DNA of 64,000 nt from Nephrocerus scutellatus (taxonomy: Eukaryota; Arthropoda; Insecta; Diptera; Pipunculidae). Both the position numbers and the translations under genes were made by a program. Positions 34,901-45,650 of the stretch are shown here, in pieces. A model generated the notes under the pieces. That model had not been told where the DNA came from, searched no databases, and worked only from the letters and a program-made list of their open reading frames with translations. Location of the stretch: NCBI GenBank assembly GCA_947095585.1, contig OX352762.1, positions 121,054,930 through 121,118,929 of the forward strand. Direction: 5' to 3'. Positions within the stretch are counted from its first letter, which is position 1. The number at the start of each line of letters is the position of its first letter.

Positions 34901-35559
34901 AAATTTAATTTTTATTTTTTATTTTTTACTCTATTCTGAATTCTATCAAGTTAATGCAAAATGCGATATTGAAGCGCAACCCCATACATACGAATTAAAT
35001 TCCAAAAGTAGCCTAACATAAGTCTGAACTCTACAATAGTAACATGCCGTTCCAAAGCCCGGGTAAAGGTGGAGGATTTGAGGCATCGGGTTTATCATAA
35101 TCTCAATAAAAGATATTCCTAATTTAAGGTGGAACAGCATACACCGATGGTTGTATGGCTAAGAGGGTGCTTAGCCGATAGTATGCGGACTCTGAATGCC
35201 TGGCGAACTTCGGTTTCAACTCGCCTTTCCATGGCATAACGGGCTCTGTCATTGGTCTTTACCGAATACTCGTGCGTCATTATTGATTCAAGTTCTAATA
35301 GTTATAAGATTGATGCATATCAAAGCGCATCAATCGCGGGTTGTTGAGCAACCCGCTGTATCTAGAGAAGCTTTTGAGCTCTCGATGGCTTCGTCTGCTG
35401 TTATTGCAGCCGAACCATACATAGAGTTTGGACGGCGTAGCCATACGGGCCCCATCTGTAACTCCCGAGGGCGTCAGAACTGAGCCCCTTCTGATTCTGA
35501 AGCATCCACGATCGTTGATGCATGTAGCATCATCTCGGAGAAATCCGGATGCTCTTCTA

Positions 35560-36480
35560 TTGGGAAAGCATTAAATGGGGGCTACTGATCCAGGTGGATT
35601 CTTTAAATTGAACTAGCTAGAGAGAAGGCATGCTCTTGCTTTTGCCAAATCCGCCCCTTAAATTTAAGCATTCATTTCAGCAATAAGCTCCATAAGGCAG
35701 GGTATTACAGCGAATCTGCATTACGTAAAGGGTGCGTCCCCTACTCTTGGTCTCATCCAAGATCTTTGGGTTATTAGCGGACAGATAAAAGGTCTACGGA
35801 ACGGGAGAAGTAAGTTGATCTATAAGTACGATGAGTCAGTACCAACGGCAGCCTGCTTGATCGGTACGAACATAAATTTTCTTCCTATTCCAAAATCCAA
35901 AACGAAAGAACTGGTGGTCCCTGCTGATTGAAGTTCCGACCGAGAGTGGAACACGGAACATCGTGTGTGCTTTAGCATATTTCCCCGGCGACGATGATAA
36001 TATTCCGCCTTAGAGATCCAGGAGCCGATAGAGCACAATAGAAGGGTTGAGTGTCTTTTAGAATATCTTATTACTAGTAATGTATATATACTACATAAAG
36101 GAACCAAACCTGCTTTCATAAATGCGATTCGCGATGAGGCACTTGACGTCACTCTCAATAGTTCATTTATCTCCACCTTTATTGAAAACTGGCATGTATC
36201 CGACGAAGACTCTCTGTCAGACCATTAACACATCAGGTCTGAATTTTCTGGCAAACTGCCACATGCTTCTTCTAAAGTCCACGGACTGAAATCTATATCG
36301 GGGACTTGTCCCCTATAAAATATATATGCTTGTCACATCTATTAAGTCCACTCGGGGCTTAGATGAGGCGGCATATCAACTTAATAATGTGTTGCTTTCT
36401 TCCTATCATGACAGCTGTGTTCCTAAAACCAGCTTGTATGCGACTGGGTAATCTAGAAGTTTAAGTACATTATACGATGA
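35560..36480 (+). mobile_element. LINE family V, copy 2 (endonuclease region)
   Basis: Starts at least at the beginning of the endonuclease: WVISGQIKGLRNGRSKLIY near 35765-35822. It is then collinear with 6845-7430 of copy 1: EVPTESGTRNIVCAL, FLEYL-type, TKPAFINAIRDEALDVTL near 36105-36160, and SDH near 36215-36225. A stretch of about 90 bases is missing near 36020 compared with copy 1. It held the CDANAHH motif, so the endonuclease core is deleted. The sequence at 35150-35560 may be further 5' part of the same element, but I cannot show it. Confidence 0.75.
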
Positions 36481-38425
36481 CGTTGGCAGCGAAATAACAG
36501 AAAAACGCCGGCAAAGAAACGTTGACAGCTACGTATAGATTAATTATAAGTATCACTTACCAAGAGGCGTCCAGGTAGCAGAAGAACTAGAAAAGAGGAC
36601 CGACCGTTTGCCTACGTGTTCGCCATTTTATACTTTTCCGCAACATAGTTAGTTCTGGATCAGTTCGCAACGTGCCGCACTGTGATTGGCCAGTACGGCG
36701 GCGTGATGTTCGTTGATGTTGTTTGGCATTCTTTGGCTGCACTGTGTTGGTAAAGGGTGTACCCGAATTTAGAAAAAAGTACATGTTACATGTTTTGTGT
36801 GAACAAAATTCGGCCACAAGAATTTTGTTTCTCGCAATATCTTCGTGAATCTGATTTGTGATAAATTTTTTTATAATTTTTTTAAAATTATTGTACTTCA
36901 CCCCATTAAAGCCTGAAGTAAATGCAACTCAGGAATGAAGCTTTCGTATTGTGGTAAAATAAAAGAAAAATAAAAAGTAATTTTAATAGATACCAAGAAC
37001 CTTTCAATAACCCACCCCCCTAATATGAAAATGAAGAACAGAGTAAAAAAAATATAATTCTGATGACGATAAAGTTGAAAAATATGAGAATGCAAGATTT
37101 TTTCTTCTTTACATTACACCCATGTGTTCCGTAAGTGAAATAAGAGAAGTGTAGCGAGAAATTTAAATATGCAACGAAAAATCGAATACGATAACTTTTA
37201 CACCCAAACCAATAGTGAGGAGGTTTTGGTGTGTATGCAGTGTAGGTGAAGTTCCGTTTTCCCTTTCTACACACTACACCTTAGCTAGACTTTCATATCC
37301 AATTTTAATTGGCCATAAAATAAGCTACAATTTGACAGCGCCGCAACATTGTTAAAACGGTATCACATCCTATTATATGAACTGAAATGCAAAAACTCTT
37401 TACTGCGTCTCCATGGAGTCGCAAAAATTTCTCACATTCAAATGCGTAAAGAAAGCAGCCGAAAAACTTACAGCATCATCGGTTGTTGGCTGAGATTGAA
37501 ACTTGTGCGAACCATGTTACCCATCCGGCAAACGAACATTATATTGAATCGCAAAGGAACTCAAAAGACATAACAAAGAAGGTTTTGAGTTTGAAGCGCG
37601 CCAACCTGAAAACGATGAATATTCACGCCTTCGCAAATAAAAATAACTGCAAAGTCGTAAAAATAAATAAAGCATTTCAAGCGGAGTGAATATTTTCCAA
37701 TACATATAACATATATATTAGACGCACTGCTATGATCTCTGATGTTACCGTTGTTCGACCAAAGGAAGGCACAAAGCAACACTCTTACTATGTGAGTGGC
37801 AAGACAATCGTTGTCATTCAGATCTGCTGGCCTATTACTGGATCGCTATGTGGAGTTACAAATTTTGCGCAAATACTCATCCGACGAAAAAAGGAAAGTG
37901 AAAAATATTTACTCTCAATGTTTGTGACCATCGCGTTGCAGCCGGTCCAGTCTGCTGGTTATTTATTTATTCAAGGTTTAGTTCAAGTTAAATCCATCGT
38001 TGTACAAATCGCTCTCCAATCGACAATTACACTGAATGTTTTTCTTGAATTTCTTTGTCCACGGAGTGCGCTGCGCCAATTAGTGGTGGGTTATACGAAC
38101 ACCTATCACCGCCTCTTTGATAGCTTTGATCATCGAATGTGGGTTGAATTGAAAAGTTTAGCTGCATGCAAATCAATACAAAAGTTGCTGGATTGTGCCG
38201 AATACTATTGCATATAGATTGAAAGGAATAATGTAGGTTCGTTGAATAAAAATGTCAATAAAGTAGGCGATGATAAATTGATCGGAATTAATGGCCATAA
38301 AAACGATTATCTACTCACTTTTATATGTTCTCCATTCAAAGTTACGATTACGTCGGAATCTAGGGAAACAAAAAAGTTCGTCTAATTTTGAAAAATAGTG
38401 CATTTAGTGCTCATCCCTAAAGCAT
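36481..38425. other. unassigned region with an unrecognised 161-codon frame
   Basis: The longest frame is 37732-38217 plus, 161 codons from an ATG. It has two or three moderately hydrophobic stretches (VVIQICWPITGSL; FVTIALQPVQSAGYLFIQGL) and the ending RLFDSFDHRMWVELKSL. I do not recognise it. No splice partner, promoter or related copy is visible, and it stands in repeat-rich DNA. It could be a decayed gene or transposon, or chance. Confidence 0.25.
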
Positions 38426-38429
38426 GAGA

Positions 38430-39560
38430 AAGAGGCTATGAATCTGAAAATGATTTCCGACCCGTCAGTATATCCTCAATCTTGTTGAAGGCTCTGGAAC
38501 CTTTTGTTGACAACAATATCAAGCAACGATTCGAAGATACACAATCATTGAAATTTCAGCACGCATACCTTAGACGGCCCTCCATCAGGTAGGGCGCACG
38601 ATTGAGCACTTGATCAACTATAAACAATACACGTTAGCCACCTTTTTCAATGTTGAAGAGAAACCTCTTAACTCGTCAGGAGTGGAGCACTTTCTATAAG
38701 AATGTATCATCTCCATTCTTGGTAGTAAAATAATTCGTACTAATCTGGGCAGTGGAAATACTATCACACATCAAAGAAGGGGTTAGTATGCCATTGTTGT
38801 AGATAATGTTCATTAACAAGATCCAGAAAATACTCGAGAGAATGCGTATGGAGCGAGGAGTTCGCGTATTGAGATGACGCGGTGATTATCAAGGACAACA
38901 ATTTATGGCTTAGGAGACAATTCAGAGGAAACTATAAAATGGTCTTGTTCACCAATCAATAAAAAAACATAGGCTTTTATTCTACTCAAAGGTAAATATC
39001 TCGGATAGAAACCTTAACTGAAAGTCGAACATAGAATTCAGGGCTTAGAAATTATTCGCCGCTCTCTATGCCAGCAGCAAAACCATTGGTAAGAAATAGG
39101 GCCTCTCAACAAAGATGTAAAAATGTTATTCACTGCTGCTGTACGCCAAATCCCTATAGGGATAGTTTGGTGGCCGGCGATGAGCAAAAAACAGTTCCAA
39201 AAAGCGCAGCAGAATACAAAATTCAGCTGCAGTTAGCATTACAGTAGTTTCAATATCATATCCGACTAATACCTTGAACGCCATATTACATCTGACCAAT
39301 TTATTAAATACGTCGCGACGTGCAGTCTAGTACGGCTCAGAAACATATGGCAACGAGTACCAAGATGAATGATACTTTAACTGACTACTGCACCCTCAAC
39401 TGAGCTTCAACTTCAAATTTTCTGACGAGTTTCCATATGAGAAAGAGGACGAGGACAAGAAAATCTACAATATCGAATCCAACATGAAGGTTGACGTTGG
39501 TGCTGAGGCCTTCCCTCGAACAAGCATAATCTGTCATACGGTCATACGGGCTTCATAACT
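38430..39560 (+). mobile_element. LINE RT fragment (R1/LOA-like), heavily degraded
   Basis: FRPVSISSILLKALEPFVDNNIKQRFE near 38455-38535 and QHAYLRRPSIR near 38558-38592 are the start of an RT finger domain. Later patches: KYLG near 38990, LFTAAVRQIPIGIVWW near 39125-39172 (end of the RT thumb region), and a stretch that would lead to RNase H near 39400-39500. Stops and frameshifts every 50-100 bases. Confidence 0.65.
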
Positions 39561-39914
39561 CGACTAGAATCTTTCAGACAATGTTTTTGGTGGTAAGGGT
39601 AACTTGTAGGTCCCAATGTTAGTGACAGCAAATAAACTAAATAACAAGTAAATGTAAAAAACTTAGTTTTTCTTAGTACTTAGTACATCGAAATACGCCA
39701 TATGATCCTTTATTATTTGGTAATAATCGCAAAAATATCTGTTTTTGTAGTATTTTCTTTTTTTCCACGTTTCACACGCACCAGACGCAGACTCTCGTCA
39801 AACGCGGGATATCAAAATTGGGACTTGGCATTGAGTAGCTCACAAAATTTCAGCCCTCGTATGACGTATACTAAATAACTATTTCATCCTAGCGAGATAT
39901 CTAAACGCTAAACA

Positions 39915-40115
39915 TCAGGAGTTGTTGACCTAGCAGCGAACGAAAGAGGAAGGTTCCTTAAGCGCTTAGTCCACGGTCCCACTGCTCGCAAATGTCTGAC
40001 AAACACCCAAGAGTAATAACTTGTCACGGAAAGTTTCTCAATTCGCCGTTCGAATGCGGCATTAAATTATAGGTCTCTTCCATTTGTGTGCAAAGCTATA
40101 CATGCACAGCACAAA
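39915..40115 (+). mobile_element. SINE-A, copy in the opposite orientation
   Basis: The body is clear: TAATAACTTGTCACGGAAAG at about 40015, AATTCGCCGTTCGAATG and GGCATTAAATTATAGGTC, then CCATTTGTGTGCAAA. The tRNA-like head near 39930-39980 is badly decayed. It directly abuts the foldback-type array. Confidence 0.65.
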
Positions 40116-40117
40116 TT

Positions 40118-40815
40118 CAAATTTTTTACAGATGTGTATCTCCAATGGACAACTCTTCTTATACAAATTTTGGAGACCCCGGGCCCCGGGTTCGTGTGGC
40201 CCGATACAAATTTGTTAAAAATTAACCCGATTTTCTTCAAATTTTACACACATTTGTATCGCTGATGAACAAAACTTTTTTTAAAATTTTTGGAGTGAAC
40301 GGGCCCTGAGGTCCGAGGGGTGCCCATATAAATCTTTTACTAACCAACCCAATTTACTTCAACTTTTATACGCATGTGTGTCTCCGATGGACCTCACTTT
40401 TTGTAAAATTTTTTGAGTACACGGGCCCTGAATTTTTTAAAAATTAGCCCGATTTTCTTCAAATTTTAAACACATGTGTATCTCCAATGGACAAAACTTT
40501 TTGTACAATGAGGACCATATACATTTTTTAAAAATTAGCCCGATTTTCTTCAAATTTTCAACACATGTGTATCTCTGATGACAACACTCACTTCCTATTG
40601 AAATTTGGAACAGATCGATGGCCCCAAAGTCGGGTGCTCCCATACAAATTTGTTACACATGTGTATCTCCGGTGACAACAGTTTTTGTAAAAAATTTGAA
40701 GTAAAGGGGCTCTGATATTAATTTTTTCCAAATTAACCCGGTTCAAACATATGTATCTCCTTTTATAGAATTTACATGAAATTTTTTTTATTTTTATGGG
40801 TTGTTTTTTTTTTAT
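40118..40815. repeat. second foldback-type array, ~95-125 bp units
   Basis: About six to seven units in the same orientation as the right arm at 10.8-11.75 kb, with the same order of motifs: CACATGTGTATCTCCGATGG-type, TTTTTGTAAAATTTTTGGAG, GGGCCC block, CCCGATTTTCTTCAAATTTT. Like that arm it ends outward in TTTTTATGGGTTGTTTTTT (about 40790-40810), so this is a defined element end. No inverted partner arm is nearby. Confidence 0.8.
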
Positions 40816-40827
40816 TATTGAAAAGCT

Positions 40828-40904
40828 TTTCGATGTTTTCCAACTCCTCGTAACTCCAACTCAACTAAGCGCTTGGAGTTACGAGGAGTTGGAAAACATC
40901 GAAA
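40828..40904. repeat. perfect 32-bp inverted repeat (hairpin)
   Basis: Left arm 40828-40859 and right arm 40873-40904 are exact reverse complements with a 13-base spacer. The stem contains GATGTTTTCCAACTCCTCG. It begins about 20 bases after the outward end of the foldback-type array. The perfect match among so much decayed sequence points to a recent origin or to selection. Transcribed, either strand would form a miRNA-precursor-sized hairpin, but there is no evidence of expression. Confidence 0.9.
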
Positions 40905-40909
40905 TTTAA

Positions 40910-42890
40910 AAAAAAAAATTGATAGATAAACAAAAAAATATAAAAACCTGAGAACCGCTCTGGTCTATTATATTATATAGTATTTATGTAGCTTGCAAGT
41001 TTTTTTATTTGTTTAAAAATTATCTCGTTTAAAAATTTAAATTAATAAAACTAATGGTTTAAGAAATCAACAAAAAACCTTTCTAGGTAAAATTTTCTTT
41101 ACTAAAATCTTCACCCAAAAATCAAATATTTCAAAGAACTTTCTACAAAGTTAACTTTCATATCCGAAAGTCAATGCCAGACTTATTCTACTTATTACAA
41201 TGGTAAATGGTCAGCTTCCTGTTTGTTACTATCATTTTAAGATTTGCCTAGTAATGCAGATCAAAGCGAACTCAATTTTTTTTTTCTATTTTTACATAAT
41301 TTCCTAAAAGCGTAAAGTAGAAGAAAAAACTGAATACTCCATCTTCTTTTACTCTACCATCCCGTCTCGGATACTAAGCACAAAGATAAATGGATGAAGG
41401 GGACTTGATCTTCTTCTTGCAACTGCGGCGATAACCTACCAACCATTGCCACCCTCCCCTTACAAGCCAAACGCATTGAACCCCGTAAGATATGATTCAT
41501 TTCATGGCCTCCGTATTGCGATGGCCAAAGTGGCTTGTTATTTTTGGATTTTATGTCTTTTTGCGGATAAATGGTAAGTAGTAGTTGGCGTCGTTGGAAG
41601 ATCGCCACTTAGACACCGCATTTTTAATGCCAGCAGCAACGATAGTGAATGGAATGCCGGTCATCGTTAGCTGCCCAGCGGTATGTTTCTGGCTTATAGT
41701 TAGAAAGCCAAATCTTAATCTGATTTAATTACTCTTTTTTGTGTTTTGCTTTTTTTTTTTCTCCCACGCTGTGCCGATGCGATAGTAAAAGTTTTCCGAA
41801 CGTTGTAAGTGGGATCATTTCTTGGATACGAATGTGTGTTGAAATTGTAATTAATTGGGGAAATTTATGGATACTGATGCGGGCATACCGTTCATGAAGC
41901 GAAAATGATCCGGTGAAGATGATGTCACTTTGCGACATCTCAAATGCTGGTGATTGATGCGACAGATACACCAGGATTAGGTATCTAGAAGTTGTAATGA
42001 TAATTGCCTGTCTGCTCGATTAGACATGGACTCGCATGAGATAAGTTTGGAATCATTAATTATTTTCGTAATGCTTTTAAGGGAATGACGAAAAACAAAT
42101 TGAAAGTAAAAATTGGATCTCGATTTGTAAAGCAGATCAGACCAGATAGATTTATAATAAAGCCGAGTTACTGCTCTGTTTAAATAACGTGTGGCTTTAC
42201 TTTAATTAAAAAATCATTGTAACCGAAAAAAACTGGAAGAAGATCTTTCTGTTACAAACATATAACTGAAAGTTTTTCTTTTATTCAAAGCTTATGCCAT
42301 TTTACTTCTTCGCGACTTCTTTTTTTCTGAAGAGAAAGTGTGTATTTGGCTGTTAAATTTTAAGCGTTTTTTGTACAAAGCACATCGCCTTAAATGCTAT
42401 TCTGAGATAAAATCTCATAGAAGAAACTATTTTTAGTTAATTTCACCATTGTCCATGAAACAAAGAAATTGCTTACGTAATTATTTCCACTGCATAAGAC
42501 CCACTCAAAGAGTGATACAAATATAAGGAATATTCGATTGACTTAACGCAGAATTGTAAAGTTTGTGCTACTATCCCAAATTGCTGTAATATGTTTGCCA
42601 GCTTGGCTACATTTATTTTAGCTGACCTTGCTGCAACCCATCTTCCTGACTCGTCCGGCGTGTTGGCTGGTAAAGGTTTATTCAAAAGCATTTGCTCTGT
42701 AGAGCGTCAGATGAAGGAGATAGATTACCTAAATAAAGAAGTAGTCGGTTTGGCTTTTAGTTTAGAAGTGACCAAATAAATTTATCTATTTTTCCTCTTT
42801 TTATACAAATATTTTCAGATTGATTTTCGATTATACTTCTCATTTCATCGATAGTCCTATTTTGCATGTTATACTCGATGATCACAGTCA
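40910..42890. other. intergenic, no gene recognised
   Basis: AT-rich. The frames near 42473-42779 (72 codons minus; 62 codons plus) overlap a locally GC-richer patch at 42590-42690 but show no recognised domain. Confidence 0.45.
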
Positions 42891-42939
42891 TGGTGAGGAT
42901 AAACGACCGAACACTTCAAGAGATTCTTATCAGCAAATG

Positions 42940-44030
42940 AGTAAATGCCTTGGACTGATATTTGTAAATAGAATATGGAATAAACACCAACAGGCAGTAC
43001 TGCAAAAATCAGAAAAAGCACTTATGGTGTGCAGAAGGGTGGAGGAAAACCCTGGGGAGTTAGTCCTAGAATAATGAAAGAGCTAAGTACTATTCGAAGG
43101 GAATTCGAAAAAGTGCAGAGGCTGGCCTGTGTTTCAATTACAGTGGCCATTAGGACCTGCCCACGGCAGGTATGGAGGCAATTCTTCGGTAACTCCTACT
43201 TCATATAGTGGTAGCAAATCCAAGGAAACCAAGTTATGTTGAGTAGGCTGCTTCACGGACGGTAGGACAAAGAGATAAGTGGAATCACTAGCCGAGCAGA
43301 TTCCGTTAGCCAGCCGTGTGTAAGCAATGATAACAACATGGTGCAAAACTTGAATTCAAGAAAAACTTTAAAGTCAAAATAAGTACCAAGAAGGAATTCA
43401 GATGTGAAATTGAATACAAGATACATCCGGGAGGCATAAAGTGGTACACGAATGGTTCAAAGAAAGTAGAAGGCACGAGAGAAGGGTGCGAGAGTCCATG
43501 GCCCAAGAACAAAGTACTCTGAAGCAATGTGTAAGTACCCGAGTATATTCCAGCAGAAGTATATACCATCGAAAGATCACTTTAATCTGGAAAGGAACTA
43601 CGTAAAGCAGGAAATATTCATCATAACAGACAGAAAAACTGCACTAAAAGACTAAAGACTGGTGGTGGAATGCATGACGAAGCTAAACCGGATTAGCAAA
43701 GTAAACAAGGTACGTTTGTACTGAGTGCCAAGGAACACTGGCATAGAAGGCAATGAAGCAGCGGATAGGCTCACTAACAAAGGGGCAAGAACTCCGCTTG
43801 TAGGGCCAGAAACATTCTGTGGTATAGGGTACGTATTATGCGGGAACAGATACGCAGCGCAGAATAGGTAAGACAGTTGCTTCCGTAAGATGGGAGAATT
43901 TCCTAGGCCTACGACAAGCATAGAAATGGGGATATTAGGACTTATTAGAAGTAATGTAAGAATCATTACGGGTTTCTTATAGCACATTGTAGACTGAAGG
44001 AGCACCTACAGAAGTTAACATTAAAAGTAG
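42940..44030 (+). mobile_element. LOA-like LINE family Z, thumb, RNase H and C-terminus
   Basis: ALQKSEKALMVCRRV near 43000-43040 is the end of the RT region. After decayed linker sequence comes IHPGGIKWYTNGSKKVEG near 43423-43470, the start of RNase H, with Asn where the first catalytic Asp normally sits (YTDGSK). ITDRKTALK near 43622-43650 corresponds to the TDSQAAL motif. VPRNTGIEGNEAADRLTNKG near 43730-43790 is the C-terminal RNase H motif. LGLIRSNVRIITGFL-type follows near 43940-43980. The wording is typical of LOA elements. The copy breaks off at about 44030, where LINE X begins. Confidence 0.8.
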
Positions 44031-44585
44031 ATGACAGTCTTACGAAGAATTTTTGGCCCCGTCCGTGAGGAAGTACGATTCCGGAGACTCTATAATGATG
44101 AGATCTACGAGCGTTACCGCGATGTCGACATCGTGAAGAGAATTGAGCTCGGTAGGCTTTGGTGGGCAAGGCACCTAGATCGCATGAGCGAAGAGGATCG
44201 TGCTCGGAAAGTCCTTTGCGGTAGGATTTAGCAGCTTACGGTTGTGCGGAGAGCAGAGAAGACATCGGGGCATTTTTATAAAAATGTGGAGTAACAAAAA
44301 AGGAACTATGTGGAAGCCAAGGTGATCTCGGACTCTGATTTTTTCTATCTCTATCTCTGTCGGATTCTTTGAATCCGTTCCATGTCATTAGGGTATGGAA
44401 CACGACAGCAAGGCCGGTCAAGGCTACCCTGGAAGGATGGCGTTATATTATTATAAATTATAAAAAACAGAGTTTAGGGATGCCAAACTGGATGACATCG
44501 GGTCGAAATCGGGGCCGGTGTAAAGACTTTTTGCGGGAGGCCAGGATCGGACCCCGGTTGTAGAGCCAAATATAATGATAACGGC
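44031..44585 (+). mobile_element. LINE family X, 3' end
   Basis: The frame at 44031-44231 reads VLRRIFGPVREEVRFRRLYN then ERYRDVDIVKRIELGRLWWARHLDRM, the best-preserved C-terminus of this family in the window. The 3' part, with GGATGACATCGGGTCGAAAT and GCGGGAGGCCAGGATCGGAC, follows after about 150 bases of inserted or diverged sequence (44236-44400). It ends near 44585 at ATAATGATAACGG. Confidence 0.8.
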
Positions 44586-44597
44586 CAAATATATGAT

Positions 44598-44862
44598 GGC
44601 GCGACAGACCGTTGCGATCCAAGCCCTTGCTTCTCGCAACCATTCGTGTTGTGTGTGTTTTATTTTTGCACGCAAATGGAAGGGACTTACACTTTAATGC
44701 CGTATCCGAATGGCGAGTTGAAGAGCTTTTCATGACAAGTTATTACTCTCGGACGTTTGTCAGATATTCGTGAGAGGTTCGACCGTGAAAAATACTTTTG
44801 GTCTTTCTGGATTTTGAACCACGAACCTCCTGCTCAAAAGTCCGATGCACTAGATACACCAT
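44598..44862 (-). mobile_element. SINE-A, copy 3
   Basis: GGCGCGACAGACCGTTGCGA start on the plus strand, GACAAGTTATTACTCTCGGA in the body, and TTTGAACCACGAACCTCCTG at the tRNA-like end. The A-box end is decayed (CTAGATACACCATTAGG). As at 24 kb it lies directly behind a LINE X 3' end in the opposite orientation. Confidence 0.75.
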
Positions 44863-44879
44863 TAGGTTAGGTTTGTTGG

Positions 44880-45650
44880 CTGCTGTTGCACACTTAAAAC
44901 CTTTTGTGGTCTATTGAATTACCACAGGATCAAGGCATTTCCCCTATAGTGCTTTTTATGAATTTTACACTTTTCGACGTCAAATAAGCTGTTAAATGTG
45001 TAGTGTACCAAATTTTTCTGCTTGCAAGAGCCGGACATAAACACAGTAAGTGGGATACTGTTTCTTCCTGTTCGGCATCATAGCAGATTCTACAGAACAT
45101 TGAACTCAAGGCCCATCCTTCTAGCATGTACTCTAAGGAGGCAATATCCTCTTAAAATACTTATAGTCATTTTCATAACCCTTCTTTGCAGGGATACCAG
45201 TACTCTAGAGCGATTTATGTCCAGCTTAGGCCAAACTTGTATTGTTATGTACATGTGGCGATATGCACCCAGCTCGCGTTTTTTAATGCTTCCGCCTCAT
45301 TCCGAAGCAAAAGCCCAACCGTTGATAGATCTTCCTTTGCCTGCCATTACCTGTAGCAGTTAAAGTTTTGTGTAGTTAGTCTGCGTTGCAGTTACTAACG
45401 ATATCAGAGTGACCGCGGACCCATACTAAGCTTATATTAAAATCCTCGCTCATCTCCTTGAGAGATGTGTGGCAGCTTATCGGTACCACCGACGTCATTG
45501 AGACTAAATTCAGCGATTTGATTGCCGCCTGACAGTCTACATAGATTACGATATCGGTTACCGATATTATAATATATTTCAGCCAGGTCACTGCTTCCTC
45601 AATCGCTGTCACCTCAGCGTGATACTCGCTGCAATTTGAAGCTATTAAGC
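44880..45650 (-). mobile_element. LINE RNase H and zinc-knuckle-like C-terminus (minus strand)
   Basis: The frame from 45612 has AIEEAVTWLKYI near the start, VIYVDCQAAIKSLN (the TDSQAAI motif, with Val-Asp-Cys) and VWVRGHSDIVSNCNAD (the GHSxIxGNxxAD motif). After frame breaks, MFCRICYDAEQEETVSHLLCLCPAL near 45035-45105 is the Cys/His C-terminal motif of Jockey/R1-type elements. The RT is absent. Confidence 0.75.
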
